64,000 nucleotides of DNA. Origin: an uncultured Aquimonas sp. (GTDB lineage Bacteria > Pseudomonadota > Gammaproteobacteria > Xanthomonadales > Xanthomonadaceae). A model generated the notes under the pieces. It was not told the DNA's origin, searched no databases, and was given only the letters and a program-made list of their open reading frames with translations. The DNA is taken from the NCBI RefSeq assembly GCF_937888285.1, contig NZ_CALART010000030.1:62001-126000 (forward strand). The letters run 5' to 3'. How positions within the stretch are numbered: position 1 is the first letter of the stretch; every line of letters starts with the position of its first letter. The position numbers and the translations under genes were made by a program. Positions 1 to 8,880 of this stretch are shown piece by piece.

Positions 1-2402
1 TGGCCGCGCTCGCGCAGCTCGCGCACCGCCGACTGCGCGGCCTCGCGGCCGGCGAACAGGCGCTCGCGCTCGCCTTCAAGCGACAGGCGCAAATCCTCCT
101 GCTCGCCCATGCGCTCCATCGCATGCTCCAGCCGCGCACGCGAATCGCCGGCCTGCTCCTGGGCGTCCTCGATAGCGGTGGACAGCTGCGAAAGCTCGGC
201 TTCGATGCGCTGGCGCCGGGCCTGCGCCTGGTCGAGCTTGCCGCCGAGGCTCTGCAGCTGGCCCGACAGCTCGGCCACGCTGCGATGCGCCAGATAGAGG
301 CTGCGCTGCGCGTCCTCGCGCTCGATCTCGGCCTGCTGCAGGGCATCACGCAGCTCATTGAGCTGCTCGACCAGGGCTTGTTCGCGCAGGCCCTGGTTCT
401 GGATCTCGGCGCGCAGGTTCTGCAGCTCGCGCTCGCGCGCCAGCGCACCCTGCTGGGCCTCGCCCGAGCGCAGCACGCGGGCGAAGCCGGCGGACAGCCA
501 CTCGCCTTCGCGAGTGATCAGGCTTGCGCCTTCGGCCAGCGCCGGCAGCCGCGCGCGCGCCGCATCGAGCGAGTCGACGGCGTGCACATCGACCAGCAGG
601 CGCCGCAGCGCGGCCGGGCCTTCGATTTTGGCGGCCAGCGAATCGGCGGGCGCAACCAGCACTTCATCGGCCTCGGCCAGCAGTGACAGCCGTCCCGCCC
701 GCAGTGCGGCGAGCGCCTCGGCATGCTGTGCCGGGGTCTCGACCATCACGCCCTCGATCAGGCTGCCGAGCACGGTTTCGACTGCGGTCTCCCAGCCCGG
801 CTGCACCTTGAGCACGCTGCCGGCGCGCGGCTGCTGCTCCAGGCCCTGCGCGCGCAGCCAGTCGAGCACCGCGCCCTTCTCCTGGCCGAGCGCCGCGGCC
901 TGCAGGGCTTCCAGCGAGCCCAGGCGCCCACGCTGGCTCTGGATCTCCTTGCGCACCTCGGCCAGCTGAGCCTGGCTGAGGCGCTGTTTCTCCTGCACCG
1001 CCAGCACGGCCTGCTTGCGGGCATCCAACCCGGCGGTGAGTTCATCGACCTGGACGCGCTGGGCCTCGGCCTGTTCCTTCGCGTCTTCGAGCGCGGCTTC
1101 GATCGCCGAGACGTCGAGGCCCTGCAGCTCGCCGGCCAGCGTCTCGCGGCGGCGTCCGAGCTCGAGCATCTGCCGGTCGAGGTAGTCGATGCGGGTGCGT
1201 TCGACTTCGGCCGCGCGCGCGGCCTCGGACTGCGCCTGACGCTGCGCGTCGGAAGTGCGCTGCCAGTCGCTCAGCGCGCGCTCGGCGGCCTGCAGGGCTT
1301 CGGCGCGTTCGGCCAGCTGCTCGCCGACCTCGCTGGCCGCGGGTTCAAGTTCCTGCACCACGGCATCGAGGTCGGCCAGCTTGGACGCGTCTTCCTCGAT
1401 GTGCGCCAGCACTTCCGCGTGCGAGGCATCGGCCTCGGCCTTGCTCTGGCGCAGGCGCTGGGTGAGTTCGCCCTGATGGCGGATCTGCTGCTCGACGCGG
1501 GCGATGTCGCTGCTCAGGCGGTAGCTCTCGGCCTGCACCTTCGACAGCGCCTCGCCGGCCTCGCCCTGCTGCACGCGGGTCAGCTCGATCTGCGCCTCGA
1601 CATGACGCTGCTCGGTGACCGTGGCTTCGAGCTGCAGGTCCTCCTCACCCAAGCCTGCGCGCAGCTCGGTCAGCTCGCGCTCGACCGCGCCGAACAGCAT
1701 GGCCTTGAGCTGCGCGTCGCGCTCGCGCTGCTCGGCGCGCAGCTGCTGGTAGAGCTCGGCCTGCCGGGCCTGGCGCTTCAAATGCTCCAGCTGCTTGTCG
1801 ACCTCCTCGCGCAGGTCGTTCAGGCGGTCGAGGTTCTCGCGCGTGTGCCGCATGCGCGTCTCGGTCTCCTTGCGGCGCTCCTTGTACTTGGAGATGCCGG
1901 CGGCCTCCTCCAGGTAGACGCGCAGGTCCTCGGGCCGGGCTTCGATGATCTGGCTGATCATGCCCTGCTCGATGATCGAGTAGCTGCGTGGCCCCAGGCC
2001 GGTGCCGAGGAAAAGATCGGTGATGTCGCGCCGGCGGCAGCGCGTGCCGTTCAAGTAATAGGCGCTGGCGCCATCACGGCTGACCATGCGCTTGACCGAG
2101 ATCTCGTTGTACTGCGCGTACTCGCCGACGATGGTGTGGTCGCTGTTGTCGAAGATCAGCTCGACCGTGGCGGTACCCACCGGCTTGCGGCCGGACGAGC
2201 CGGAGAAGATCACGTCGGTCAGGTTGTCGCCACGCAGGCGGCTGGCCGAGCTTTCGCCCATCACCCAGCGCACGGCGTCGATGATGTTCGACTTGCCGCA
2301 GCCGTTCGGCCCCACCACGCCGGTCATGTTGGTCGGCAGGTGCAGGGTGGTGGGATCGACGAAGCTCTTGAAGCCCGCCAGCTTGATCGTGGACAGACGC
2401 AT
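1..2402 (-). CDS. smc: Chromosome segregation ATPase SMC, N-terminal part (runs off the left edge)
   Basis: The frame reads leftward from an ATG at 2402 and stays open to base 1, giving the first 800 residues of a protein usually near 1,170. The N-terminal ATPase half starts MRLSTIKLAGFKSF and has a Walker A P-loop GPNGCGKS at residues 31-38. A long Glu/Arg/Gln-rich coiled coil follows, then a hinge domain at roughly residues 510-680, then the start of the returning coil. The C-terminal Walker B/signature half lies outside the window. SMC dimers act with ScpA and ScpB to organise and segregate the chromosome; both partners are encoded at 4972-7024. The start lies 24 bp after the stop of the parvulin gene, so it is probably the last gene seen of the yciI-bolA-PPIase operon. 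Confidence 0.96.
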   Translation of the reverse strand, partial: MRLSTIKLAGFKSFVDPTTLHLPTNMTGVVGPNGCGKSNIIDAVRWVMGESSASRLRGDNLTDVIFSGSSGRKPVGTATVELIFDNSDHTIVGEYAQYNEISVKRMVSRDGASAYYLNGTRCRRRDITDLFLGTGLGPRSYSIIEQGMISQIIEARPEDLRVYLEEAAGISKYKERRKETETRMRHTRENLDRLNDLREEVDKQLEHLKRQARQAELYQQLRAEQRERDAQLKAMLFGAVERELTELRAGLGEEDLQLEATVTEQRHVEAQIELTRVQQGEAGEALSKVQAESYRLSSDIARVEQQIRHQGELTQRLRQSKAEADASHAEVLAHIEEDASKLADLDAVVQELEPAASEVGEQLAERAEALQAAERALSDWQRTSDAQRQAQSEAARAAEVERTRIDYLDRQMLELGRRRETLAGELQGLDVSAIEAALEDAKEQAEAQRVQVDELTAGLDARKQAVLAVQEKQRLSQAQLAEVRKEIQSQRGRLGSLEALQAAALGQEKGAVLDWLRAQGLEQQPRAGSVLKVQPGWETAVETVLGSLIEGVMVETPAQHAEALAALRAGRLSLLAEADEVLVAPADSLAAKIEGPAALRRLLVDVHAVDSLDAARARLPALAEGASLITREGEWLSAGFARVLRSGEAQQGALARERELQNLRAEIQNQGLREQALVEQLNELRDALQQAEIEREDAQRSLYLAHRSVAELSGQLQSLGGKLDQAQARRQRIEAELSQLSTAIEDAQEQAGDSRARLEHAMERMGEQEDLRLSLEGERERLFAGREAAQSAVRELRERG

Positions 2403-2426
2403 CCGGTGCGTTCCTCTGGCGTGGGC

Positions 2427-3305
2427 TTACTGGGTCGGCGCGCTGGTGCTGCTGGCGCCCGGTGCAGCGATCTGCGCGGTCTCGCGCAGGGCGCGGATGC
2501 GCTCGCCGACCGCCTGCTGCAGCAGCTGCTGCTCGATGCCGGCGCGCACGGCCTCGAAGGCCGGCGGGGTGAAGTCACGGCTGGCAACGCGCCGCAGCAC
2601 GTGGTAGCCGAAGCGCGTCTGCACGACCACCGGAGCGACTTCGCCATCGGCCAGCTGACCCAGCAGCTCGGCGAACTCCGGCGGCGTCTGGGTGAGGTTG
2701 GCCCAGCCCAGATCGCGTGCCTGCACGGCAGTCGCCGAGTAGCGCTGCATCAGCTCGGCGAAATCCGCGTCAGCGCCCAGCGCTTCCGCCAGGGCGGCGG
2801 CGGCGCTGGCCTCGTCGGCAAACAGGATGTGCTGGGCGTTGTATTCGACGCGCCCGGTGCGCTCGACCTCGCGCGCGTAGTAGTCGCGCAGCTCCTGCTC
2901 GCCGATGGTGACCTCGCCGCGCAGCGCATTCAGCTGATGGCTGGCCAGGACCTGCATGCGCCCCAGCGCCAGTTCGGCTTTCAGGGACTCCGAGCCCGAC
3001 TCGCTGCCCGACAGCCCGGTCTGCGCCAGCAGCAGGGTCTCGATCAGGCGGTCCAGCGCCTGCTGGCGCTGCTCGGGCTGGGCGAGGTCAAGCCCGAGTC
3101 CGCGGGCGAAGGTCTCCAGCAGCGGCTGGGTGATGGACTCGCCGTTGACCACCGCCACCACCGGGCCTTCCGGCGGGCGCTGCAGCACCTGGTCCTCGCT
3201 GGCGTCCTGGGGGCTGCGCTGCGCGCATGCCGCCAAACCGATAGCTGCACAGAGTGCGGTGAGAATCAGACGGACAACAGCTGGGCGGATAACAGCAGGG
3301 CTCAT
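2427..3305 (-). CDS. Parvulin-type peptidyl-prolyl isomerase lipoprotein (PpiC/SurA-like)
   Basis: The 292-residue product begins with a signal sequence and a lipobox (LAAC, Cys near residue 27), so it is probably a periplasm-facing lipoprotein. A SurA_N-like helical segment (AVVNGESITQPLLETFAR) precedes a parvulin domain at about residues 145-250. That domain shows the family landmarks YNAQHILF, FAELMQRYS, DLGW and RFGYHVLRR. Parvulins isomerise prolyl bonds, typically to help envelope proteins fold. The tail is Ala/Ser/Pro-rich and probably disordered. The ATG overlaps the bolA stop by 4 nt (ATGA), so translation is likely coupled. Confidence 0.9.
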   Translation of the reverse strand: MSPAVIRPAVVRLILTALCAAIGLAACAQRSPQDASEDQVLQRPPEGPVVAVVNGESITQPLLETFARGLGLDLAQPEQRQQALDRLIETLLLAQTGLSGSESGSESLKAELALGRMQVLASHQLNALRGEVTIGEQELRDYYAREVERTGRVEYNAQHILFADEASAAAALAEALGADADFAELMQRYSATAVQARDLGWANLTQTPPEFAELLGQLADGEVAPVVVQTRFGYHVLRRVASRDFTPPAFEAVRAGIEQQLLQQAVGERIRALRETAQIAAPGASSTSAPTQ

Positions 3306-3574
3306 CCCTGAAACTCCTCGGGGGCGTATGCGCGCATGGACAGCGCGTGGATATCGGTCTGCATCAGGCTGCCCACGGCCTCGTACACCGCACGATGGCG
3401 GGCGATGGCGTTGAGACCGGAAAAGGCGGGACTGACGATCAGCAGTGAAAAATGCCCGCGACCGTCGCGCGCGCCTTCATGGCCGGCATGCTTGTGGCTG
3501 TCGTCGCTGATCTCCAGCAGGCTGGGCTGCAGCGCGGCCAGCGCCGCGCGAATGGCCTCGACGCGCGCGCTCAC
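3302..3574 (-). CDS. bolA: BolA family protein
   Basis: A 90-residue BolA-fold protein with the conserved run ISDDSHKHAGH and the second block HRAVYEAVGSLMQTDIHALSMRA. BolA proteins pair with monothiol glutaredoxins in iron-sulfur handling and also affect morphology and envelope gene expression. Length is normal for the family. It overlaps both neighbours by 4 nt (yciI upstream, the parvulin downstream), showing a tightly coupled operon. Confidence 0.93.
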   Translation of the reverse strand: MSARVEAIRAALAALQPSLLEISDDSHKHAGHEGARDGRGHFSLLIVSPAFSGLNAIARHRAVYEAVGSLMQTDIHALSMRAYAPEEFQG

Positions 3575-3870
3575 GGCAGCACCGGGCGGAATGGCAGCAC
3601 CTGCACGGATTCGTAGACGCCGGCCTCAAAGTACGGGTCGGTCTGCGCCCACTCGCGCGCGGCGGCGAAGTCCTCGAACTCGGCGACGATGGCCGAGCCG
3701 ACGAAGCCCGCCTCGCCGGGATCTTCGGCGTCGATCGCCGGCAATGGACCGGCCAGCTTCAGCCGGCCCTCGTCGCGCAGCGCGTGCAGTCGCGCGAGAT
3801 GCGCAGGCCGCACCTCCAGCCGTTTGGCCAAGGAGTCGGGCGCGTCACAGCCGATGATCAGGTACCACAT
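3571..3870 (-). CDS. yciI: YciI family protein
   Basis: A 99-residue protein with the YciI/ferredoxin-like fold: MWYLIIGCD strand, RPAHLARLHALRDEGRLKLAGP and the DPYFEAGVYESVQVLPF block. The His in RPAHLARL and the Asp in DPYF are the residues usually considered the putative active site in this family. The biochemical role is not established. It is the first gene of the yciI-bolA-parvulin-smc series. The roughly 190 bp upstream of 3870 must hold the operon promoter and that of the divergent YrdC-family gene. Confidence 0.9.
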   Translation of the reverse strand: MWYLIIGCDAPDSLAKRLEVRPAHLARLHALRDEGRLKLAGPLPAIDAEDPGEAGFVGSAIVAEFEDFAAAREWAQTDPYFEAGVYESVQVLPFRPVLP

Positions 3871-4061
3871 GGCGCGGACCTCGCGGAGCGTGGAGAGCGG
3901 AACGGCGGCACCCGCCGGCGGAGCGCGGCCAGGCGGGCGGAAGTCACGGGGCTATCCGGCCCCGGTGCGGACCGCGCATCATATGCGCTCCCTCAAGCCC
4001 CCTCAAACGTCCCCGCCCCGTGCCGGGACGCTTTCGCGGGCGCGCTTTGCAAAGGAGCCCC

Positions 4062-4697
4062 ATGGGCGATCGCATCGAAATCCATCCCGTGAACCCGCAG
4101 CCGCGGCAGATCCAGCGCGCGGTCGATGCGCTCAACCGCGGTGAGCTGCTGGTCGCGCCTTCGGATGCCGGCTATCTGTTCGCCTGGGCGATCGACGCGG
4201 TGCGCGCGGAGGAGCGCGTGCAGAAACTGCGCGGGCTGGACAGCAAGCATCCTTTCACCTTACTCTGCGCCCGCCTGAGCGAAGTCGGCCGGATGGCCAA
4301 GCTCGACGACAGTGCCTTCCGCATCGTCAAGCCCCTGGTTCCCGGGCCCTACACCTTCATCCTCCCGGTTTCTTCGGAACTGCCTCGGCGGTTCAAGCAG
4401 GCCAAGCGCAAGGTCATCGGCTGCCGCATTCCGGATCACCCGGTGCTGCAGGCGCTTCTCGAAGCCTGGGGTTCGCCCCTGCTCTCGACCACTCTGGAGC
4501 TCTCCGCGGACGCCGCCGAAGAGTCACCGGACCGTCAGGATGCCTTCGAAGTCGCGGAGCACGCCCTGCGTCACGTCGATCTGATGCTGGATTCCGGGGA
4601 TTGCCCACCCGGGCCGACCAGCGTGGTCGATCTGTCTGGAGACGTTCCGGTGCTGGTCCGCAAGGGCACGGGCGCGGTGGACTTCCTGGACAGCTGA
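4062..4697 (+). CDS. YrdC/Sua5/YciO-family L-threonylcarbamoyladenylate synthase-like protein
   Basis: A 211-residue protein with the YrdC fold. It has a nucleotide/threonine-binding entry (LLVAPSDAGYLFAW), a lysine-containing motif (LRGLDSKHPFTLLCARL), PGPYTFILP and the IGCRIPDHPVLQALL block, ending in the usual SVVDLSG and VRKGTGAVDF segment. Family members form threonylcarbamoyl-AMP for the t6A modification of tRNAs; the short form without a Sua5 domain is often called YciO, and its exact role is less certain. An ATG also exists at 4020, but AAAGGAG at 4051-4057 just before the ATG at 4062 favours this start. Confidence 0.87.
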   Translation: MGDRIEIHPVNPQPRQIQRAVDALNRGELLVAPSDAGYLFAWAIDAVRAEERVQKLRGLDSKHPFTLLCARLSEVGRMAKLDDSAFRIVKPLVPGPYTFILPVSSELPRRFKQAKRKVIGCRIPDHPVLQALLEAWGSPLLSTTLELSADAAEESPDRQDAFEVAEHALRHVDLMLDSGDCPPGPTSVVDLSGDVPVLVRKGTGAVDFLDS

Positions 4698-4775
4698 AGT
4701 CGCGCACGGACGGGGTCCGTCCCCTGCGCTCAGCCAAGTGCCATCCACGAGCGTAGTCGGAATCAAGCATCACCA

Positions 4776-4795
4776 GCGAAGCGGATCCGCTTCGC
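4776..4795. repeat. Perfect 20-bp palindrome
   Basis: GCGAAGCGGATCCGCTTCGC reads identically on both strands. It sits about 80 bp after the YrdC-family gene and about 175 bp before scpA. No T-run follows, so it is a weak terminator. It could be an operator for the scpA-scpB-rluB promoter region. This is sequence observation only. Confidence 0.5.
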
Positions 4796-4971
4796 GCGGC
4801 CGAGGGGACGGCCGCAGGCGGCAGCTGCCGCCGCAAGCACCTTGTGTGGACCTGCTGCGTCGTCCGGATCGCCAGCCGTCCACTGAAAGTCCGCCAGGCC
4901 GGTCCGGCCCGGCGCTGACGATTGACCCAGGCGCGCAGCGCGCCATGCAGAGACCAGGATTCATCTCAACG

Positions 4972-6030
4972 ATGACCGTCGATTCGGCGCAGCCCGCCGA
5001 CACCAGTGCCAGCCCGTCGCCCAGCGGCCCACCCCAGCAGCAGGAAATGCCGCTGGCGATGGTGCGTGGCCAGCCGGTGCTGCAGATTCCGCAGGATCTG
5101 TACATCCCGCCGGACGCGCTGGAGGTCATCCTCGATGCCTTCGAAGGCCCACTCGACCTGCTGCTCTACCTGATCCGCCGGCAGAACCTCGACATCCTCG
5201 ATATCCCGGTCGCCGAGATCACCCGCCAGTACATCGACTACATCGGCCTGATGCAGGACATCAAGCTGGAGCTGGCCGCCGAATACCTGGTGATGGCCGC
5301 GATCCTGGCCGAGATCAAGTCGCGCCTGCTGCTGCCGCGCCCGCCCAGCGCCGAGGGCGAGGAAGAAGACCCGCGCGCCGAGTTGGTGCGCCGCCTGCAG
5401 GAGTACGAGCGCTTCCGCCAGGCCGCACAGGACATTGATGCCCTGCCCCGCATCGAGCGTGACACCCAGGTGGTGCATGCGCAGACTGGCGACCGCACGA
5501 GCGTACGCCTGCCTCCGCCGGTCGACCTGCGCGAGATGCTGCTGGCCCTGCGCGACGTGCTGAAGCGCGCCGAGCTGTTCAGCCACCACAACATCCGCCG
5601 CGAGGCGCTGAGCGTGCGTGCGCGCATGGGCGAGCACCTGGAGCGCCTCTCGCACGGCCGCTTCGTGTCCTTCATCGAGCTGTTCCGCGCCGAGGAGGGC
5701 CGCCTCGGCGTGGTGGTCAGCTTCCTTGCGATGCTGGAGCTGGCCAAGGAAATGTTGATCGAGATCGTGCAGGAGGCCCCGCTGGCGCCGATCTTCGTTC
5801 GCGCGCTCGGCGCCAGCGCCGAGGACGCAGACACCACGATCGCCGACGCCCTGCCCAGCAGCGACGGCAGCGATCTCGATGACACCGGCGAGGGCGTGTT
5901 CGCCGATGAGATGCCGTCGCTCCCGCGTGCTGCCTCCGCGGATGTGTCGGAGACCGATCCAATCGACGCCGACGCCGACGCCGAACAGCAGGCGACACCC
6001 CCTGCCCCAGTCCGCACCGAGGAGCCCTAG
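4972..6030 (+). CDS. scpA: Segregation and condensation protein A
   Basis: The kleisin subunit of bacterial condensin, bridging the SMC dimer and ScpB. The conserved core starts at about residue 40 (ILDAFEGPLDLLLYLIRRQNL), with DIPVAEITRQYIDYI and the LAAEYLVMAAILAEIKSRLLLP helix typical of ScpA. The C-terminal winged-helix region ends near FLAMLELAKEMLIEIVQ, followed by an acidic Asp/Ala-rich tail of about 75 residues that looks disordered. The frame is open upstream to 4738. I chose ATG 4972 (352 residues) over ATG 4945 because the extra sequence is unlike ScpA and a weak AGGA lies upstream. scpB begins 7 bp after the stop. Confidence 0.92.
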   Translation: MTVDSAQPADTSASPSPSGPPQQQEMPLAMVRGQPVLQIPQDLYIPPDALEVILDAFEGPLDLLLYLIRRQNLDILDIPVAEITRQYIDYIGLMQDIKLELAAEYLVMAAILAEIKSRLLLPRPPSAEGEEEDPRAELVRRLQEYERFRQAAQDIDALPRIERDTQVVHAQTGDRTSVRLPPPVDLREMLLALRDVLKRAELFSHHNIRREALSVRARMGEHLERLSHGRFVSFIELFRAEEGRLGVVVSFLAMLELAKEMLIEIVQEAPLAPIFVRALGASAEDADTTIADALPSSDGSDLDDTGEGVFADEMPSLPRAASADVSETDPIDADADAEQQATPPAPVRTEEP

Positions 6031-6037
6031 CCCACGC

Positions 6038-7024
6038 ATGGACTTCGACCTGCTCAAGCGCATTCTTGAAGCGGCCCTGCTGGCGGCCCCGCAGCCGCTG
6101 ACGGTGGCCCAGCTGACCGACCTGTTCGGCGAGGGCGAAGCGCCGCCCGCCGACGACATCCGCCGCGCCCTCCATGCGCTGCAGGAAGACAGCGCCAGCC
6201 GCGGCGTCGAGCTGCTGGAAGTCGCCTCGGGCTTCCGCTACCAGGTGCGCACCGAGATCTACCCGCACATCGCGCGCCTGTGGGCAGAGAAGCCCGCGCG
6301 CTATTCGCGTGCTCTGCTCGAAACTCTCGCGCTGATCGCCTATCGGCAGCCGATCACGCGCGGCGAGATCGAGGCCATCCGCGGCGTGGCGGTGAACAGC
6401 CAGATCATCCGCACCCTGGAAGAGCGCGAGTGGATCCGCGTGGTCGGCCACCGCGATGTGCCCGGCAAGCCGGCCCTGTTCGGCACCACCCGCGCCTTCC
6501 TCGACTACTTCAACCTGAAGAGCCTCGATCAGCTGCCGCCGCTGTCTGCCCTGCAGGAGCTGCCGGACATCGAGCCCGAACTGGACTTCGACGGCGCGCG
6601 CGCGAAGGCTGCGCTGCCGGCCGGTGCTGCCGACGCTGGCGAGGCCCAGGATGCGGGGGCCACGACACTCGAAGCCGACGCCGCCCAAGCCGCCATCGAT
6701 CCAAATGCTGAAGAAAGTGCGCAAACACTGGCCGCGCCCGGAGACAGCGCCACGGCCGGCAACACAGATGCAAACACGCCGCCAGCGGCGTTGACCGCTG
6801 CAGACGCAGACGCAGACGCAGACGCAGAAGTGTCCACCGCAGGCGGCGACGCTGACGCGGCCCTCGCCGACCCCGACAGCAGCGACGGCGCCCAGCACGC
6901 CGATGCCTACGAGAACGATCTCGACACCGCGGCGCGCCTCGACGAGGAGCGCGCCGCGTCCAACACCACAGACACCACCGACCCCACGGGCGAGTCCGAG
7001 ACTTCGCCGGAGCAGATTCCATGA
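6038..7024 (+). CDS. scpB: Segregation and condensation protein B
   Basis: ScpB forms winged-helix dimers that bind ScpA. From the ATG at 6038 the protein begins MDFDLLKRILEAALLAA. Two winged-helix units follow (APPADDIRRALHALQED; ALLETLALIAYRQPITRGEIEAIRGVAVN) and the typical EREWIRVVGHRDVPGKPALFGTT block ends near residue 165. Beyond that is an unusual acidic, Ala/Asp/Glu-rich extension of about 145 residues that includes a hexanucleotide repeat. ScpB proteins are commonly near 200 residues, so this 328-residue form is long. An upstream in-frame extension to 5879 overlaps scpA and was rejected. The stop overlaps the rluB ATG (ATGA). Confidence 0.92.
   Translation: MDFDLLKRILEAALLAAPQPLTVAQLTDLFGEGEAPPADDIRRALHALQEDSASRGVELLEVASGFRYQVRTEIYPHIARLWAEKPARYSRALLETLALIAYRQPITRGEIEAIRGVAVNSQIIRTLEEREWIRVVGHRDVPGKPALFGTTRAFLDYFNLKSLDQLPPLSALQELPDIEPELDFDGARAKAALPAGAADAGEAQDAGATTLEADAAQAAIDPNAEESAQTLAAPGDSATAGNTDANTPPAALTAADADADADAEVSTAGGDADAALADPDSSDGAQHADAYENDLDTAARLDEERAASNTTDTTDPTGESETSPEQIP
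6800..6828 (+). repeat. Hexanucleotide tandem repeat (GCAGAC) in scpB tail
   Basis: Four to five tandem copies of GCAGAC encode alternating Ala-Asp in the acidic tail of ScpB. A change in copy number keeps the reading frame, so tail length could vary between strains without inactivating the gene. Confidence 0.75.
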
Positions 7025-8580
7025 GTGAGACACCCCGCCGCGTCCTGTCCCTGAAGCGCGAAGGCGCTGCCGCCATCCGCGTCGAAGAGCGCCTGCACAA
7101 GGTACTGGCCACCGCCGGGCTCGGCTCGCGCCGAGCGCTGGAAGAGCGCATCGCCCGCGGCGAAGTCAAGGTCAACGGCGAAGTCGCCGCGACCGGCAGC
7201 AGCGTCGCCTCCGGCGACCGCGTCGAGATCGACGGCCGCGCCTTCGTCGCCGCCAACCAGAGCGAGCCGGTGCAGGTGCTGCTGTACAACAAGCCCGAGG
7301 GCGAGCTGACCACCCGCGATGACCCCGAAGGCCGCGCCACCGTGTTCGAGAAGCTGCCCAAGCTGAAGAACGCGCGCTGGATCGCGGTCGGCAGGCTCGA
7401 CATCAACACCACCGGCCTGCTGCTGCTGACCACCGACGGCGAGCTCGCCAACGCGCTGATGCATCCCAGCACCGAGGTCGAGCGCGAATACGTCTGCCGC
7501 ATCCACGGCGAGGTCAGCGAGGACGTCATCCGCCAGCTGCAGCGCGGCGTCCAGCTCGACGACGGCGAAGCGAAGTTCGACGTCATCGAGCCGATCGGCT
7601 CCAGCGACAGTCACGCCTGGTTCCGCGTGGTCCTGCGCGAAGGCCGCAACCGCGAAGTGCGCCGGATGTGGGAAGCCGTCGGCTTCACCGTCAGCCGCCT
7701 GAAGCGCGTGCGCTACGGCGGCGTCGAGCTGCCGCGCCTGTTGAAGCGCGGCATGAGCGAAGCGCTGCCGGCCGAACAGGTCGACGCGCTGCGCGCCAGC
7801 CTCAACCTGCCGCCGCCGGAAGCCAACCTGACCCTGCAGCCGGTGATCGGCCAGCGCCGCGCCAAGACCAGCGAGTACCGCCCGGCCGCGCGCGAGCAGA
7901 AGGCCTGGACCCAGGGCGCCTATGGCGACGAGGGTCGCGAACTGCGCGCCTTCGACAACATCCGCGAGGACGCCCCGCGCGGCCGCGGGCGCGGACCGGG
8001 ACGCGGTGGTCCCGGCGGCCCCGCTGGCAAGCGCAAGCCCGGCGGCAAGCCGGGCGGCTTCAAGTCCGGCCCCGGCGCGCCCGGCGGCCCGCGCGGCGCG
8101 GCCAAGCGCCCGGACAACTACGGCAACACCCTGACCGCGCCCGGCGGCGAAGCCCGCGGCCGCGGCGGCCCGCGCGTGCGCAGCGGCAACAGCACGGCCG
8201 CGGGCGGCGCCAGCGCCAGCGGCGAGTTCCGCAGCTGGTACGTGCCCGAGGGCGTGACCACCACCAGCCCCTCGGCCCGCCCGCAGAACCGTCCCACCGG
8301 CCGCCCCGGTGGTCCGGGCGGCGCCGGTCGTCCGGGTGCGCCGGCGCGTTCGGGTGGCCCTGGCCGGCCCGCGGGCCCGGGCGGCCCCGGTGGCTCGAAG
8401 TTCGGCAAGCCGGGAGGCCGTCCGGGCGGCGCGCCCGGCGGACGCCCCGGTGGCTCGCCGGGTGGCAAGCCGTCAGGCAAGCCGGGCGGCCCACGCCCGG
8501 GTGGGCATGGTCCCAAGGGTCATGGACCCGGTGGACGCGGCCCGCAGGGCACGCCCAAGGGCCCGCGCGGTCCGCGCTGA
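7021..8580 (+). CDS. rluB: 23S rRNA pseudouridine synthase RluB with long Gly/Pro/Arg-rich tail
   Basis: RluB makes pseudouridine 2605 in helix 93 of 23S rRNA. An S4 RNA-binding domain (EERLHKVLATAGLGSRRALEE, residues ~22-70) precedes the RsuA/RluB catalytic domain. That domain carries the motif GRLDINTTGLLLLT with catalytic Asp at about residue 127, plus LREGRNREVRRMWEAVGF. From about residue 300 to the end (519) the sequence is low-complexity Gly/Pro/Arg/Lys, full of GGPGG and KPGG units. It resembles the RGG-type disordered RNA-binding tails known on some RNA enzymes. The ATG overlaps the scpB stop by 4 nt. Confidence 0.94.
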   Translation: MSETPRRVLSLKREGAAAIRVEERLHKVLATAGLGSRRALEERIARGEVKVNGEVAATGSSVASGDRVEIDGRAFVAANQSEPVQVLLYNKPEGELTTRDDPEGRATVFEKLPKLKNARWIAVGRLDINTTGLLLLTTDGELANALMHPSTEVEREYVCRIHGEVSEDVIRQLQRGVQLDDGEAKFDVIEPIGSSDSHAWFRVVLREGRNREVRRMWEAVGFTVSRLKRVRYGGVELPRLLKRGMSEALPAEQVDALRASLNLPPPEANLTLQPVIGQRRAKTSEYRPAAREQKAWTQGAYGDEGRELRAFDNIREDAPRGRGRGPGRGGPGGPAGKRKPGGKPGGFKSGPGAPGGPRGAAKRPDNYGNTLTAPGGEARGRGGPRVRSGNSTAAGGASASGEFRSWYVPEGVTTTSPSARPQNRPTGRPGGPGGAGRPGAPARSGGPGRPAGPGGPGGSKFGKPGGRPGGAPGGRPGGSPGGKPSGKPGGPRPGGHGPKGHGPGGRGPQGTPKGPRGPR

Positions 8581-8626
8581 GGCCGGTCCGCCCTGCCACG
8601 CTGCACTTGGATCCTCCGGCATCCCT

Positions 8627-8654
8627 GGGGCGCCCGCCTACGGCGGGGCGCCCC
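8627..8654 (+). terminator. GC-rich hairpin after rluB (candidate terminator)
   Basis: A near-perfect hairpin (GGGGCGCCCGCC, TAC loop, GGCGGGGCGCCCC with one bulged G) starts 47 bp after the rluB stop. No clear T-run follows, so it may be a Rho-assisted terminator or an mRNA-stabilising structure. A smaller hairpin (CCCCG/CGGGG) overlaps its right arm. The rest of 8581-8880 shows no supported gene. Confidence 0.5.
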
Positions 8655-8880
8655 GAAAGCCGGGGTAGAAAGCGCCTCGCGCCGCCAACGCCGGGTTCGC
8701 GGAGACGCCTGGCACAGTCTGCGTCTGCGCCCAGGCACACCGCAGGCGCGCGGCCGAAAACACGGCCGGCGCAGTCCCCGCGCCGAGGCGGGTACGGCTC
8801 AATCCGCGTCGAAGCGGTGACATGACTATCGGCACAAGGGTTGCAGCCGCTCGGGGACTCCCCGCAAAGCGCGCTCCCCA

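Noticed and set aside
723..3311. 862-codon open frame on the plus strand
   Set aside because: It is antisense to smc and the parvulin gene, whose minus-strand products match well-known families. It has no family-like motifs and reflects high GC at third positions.
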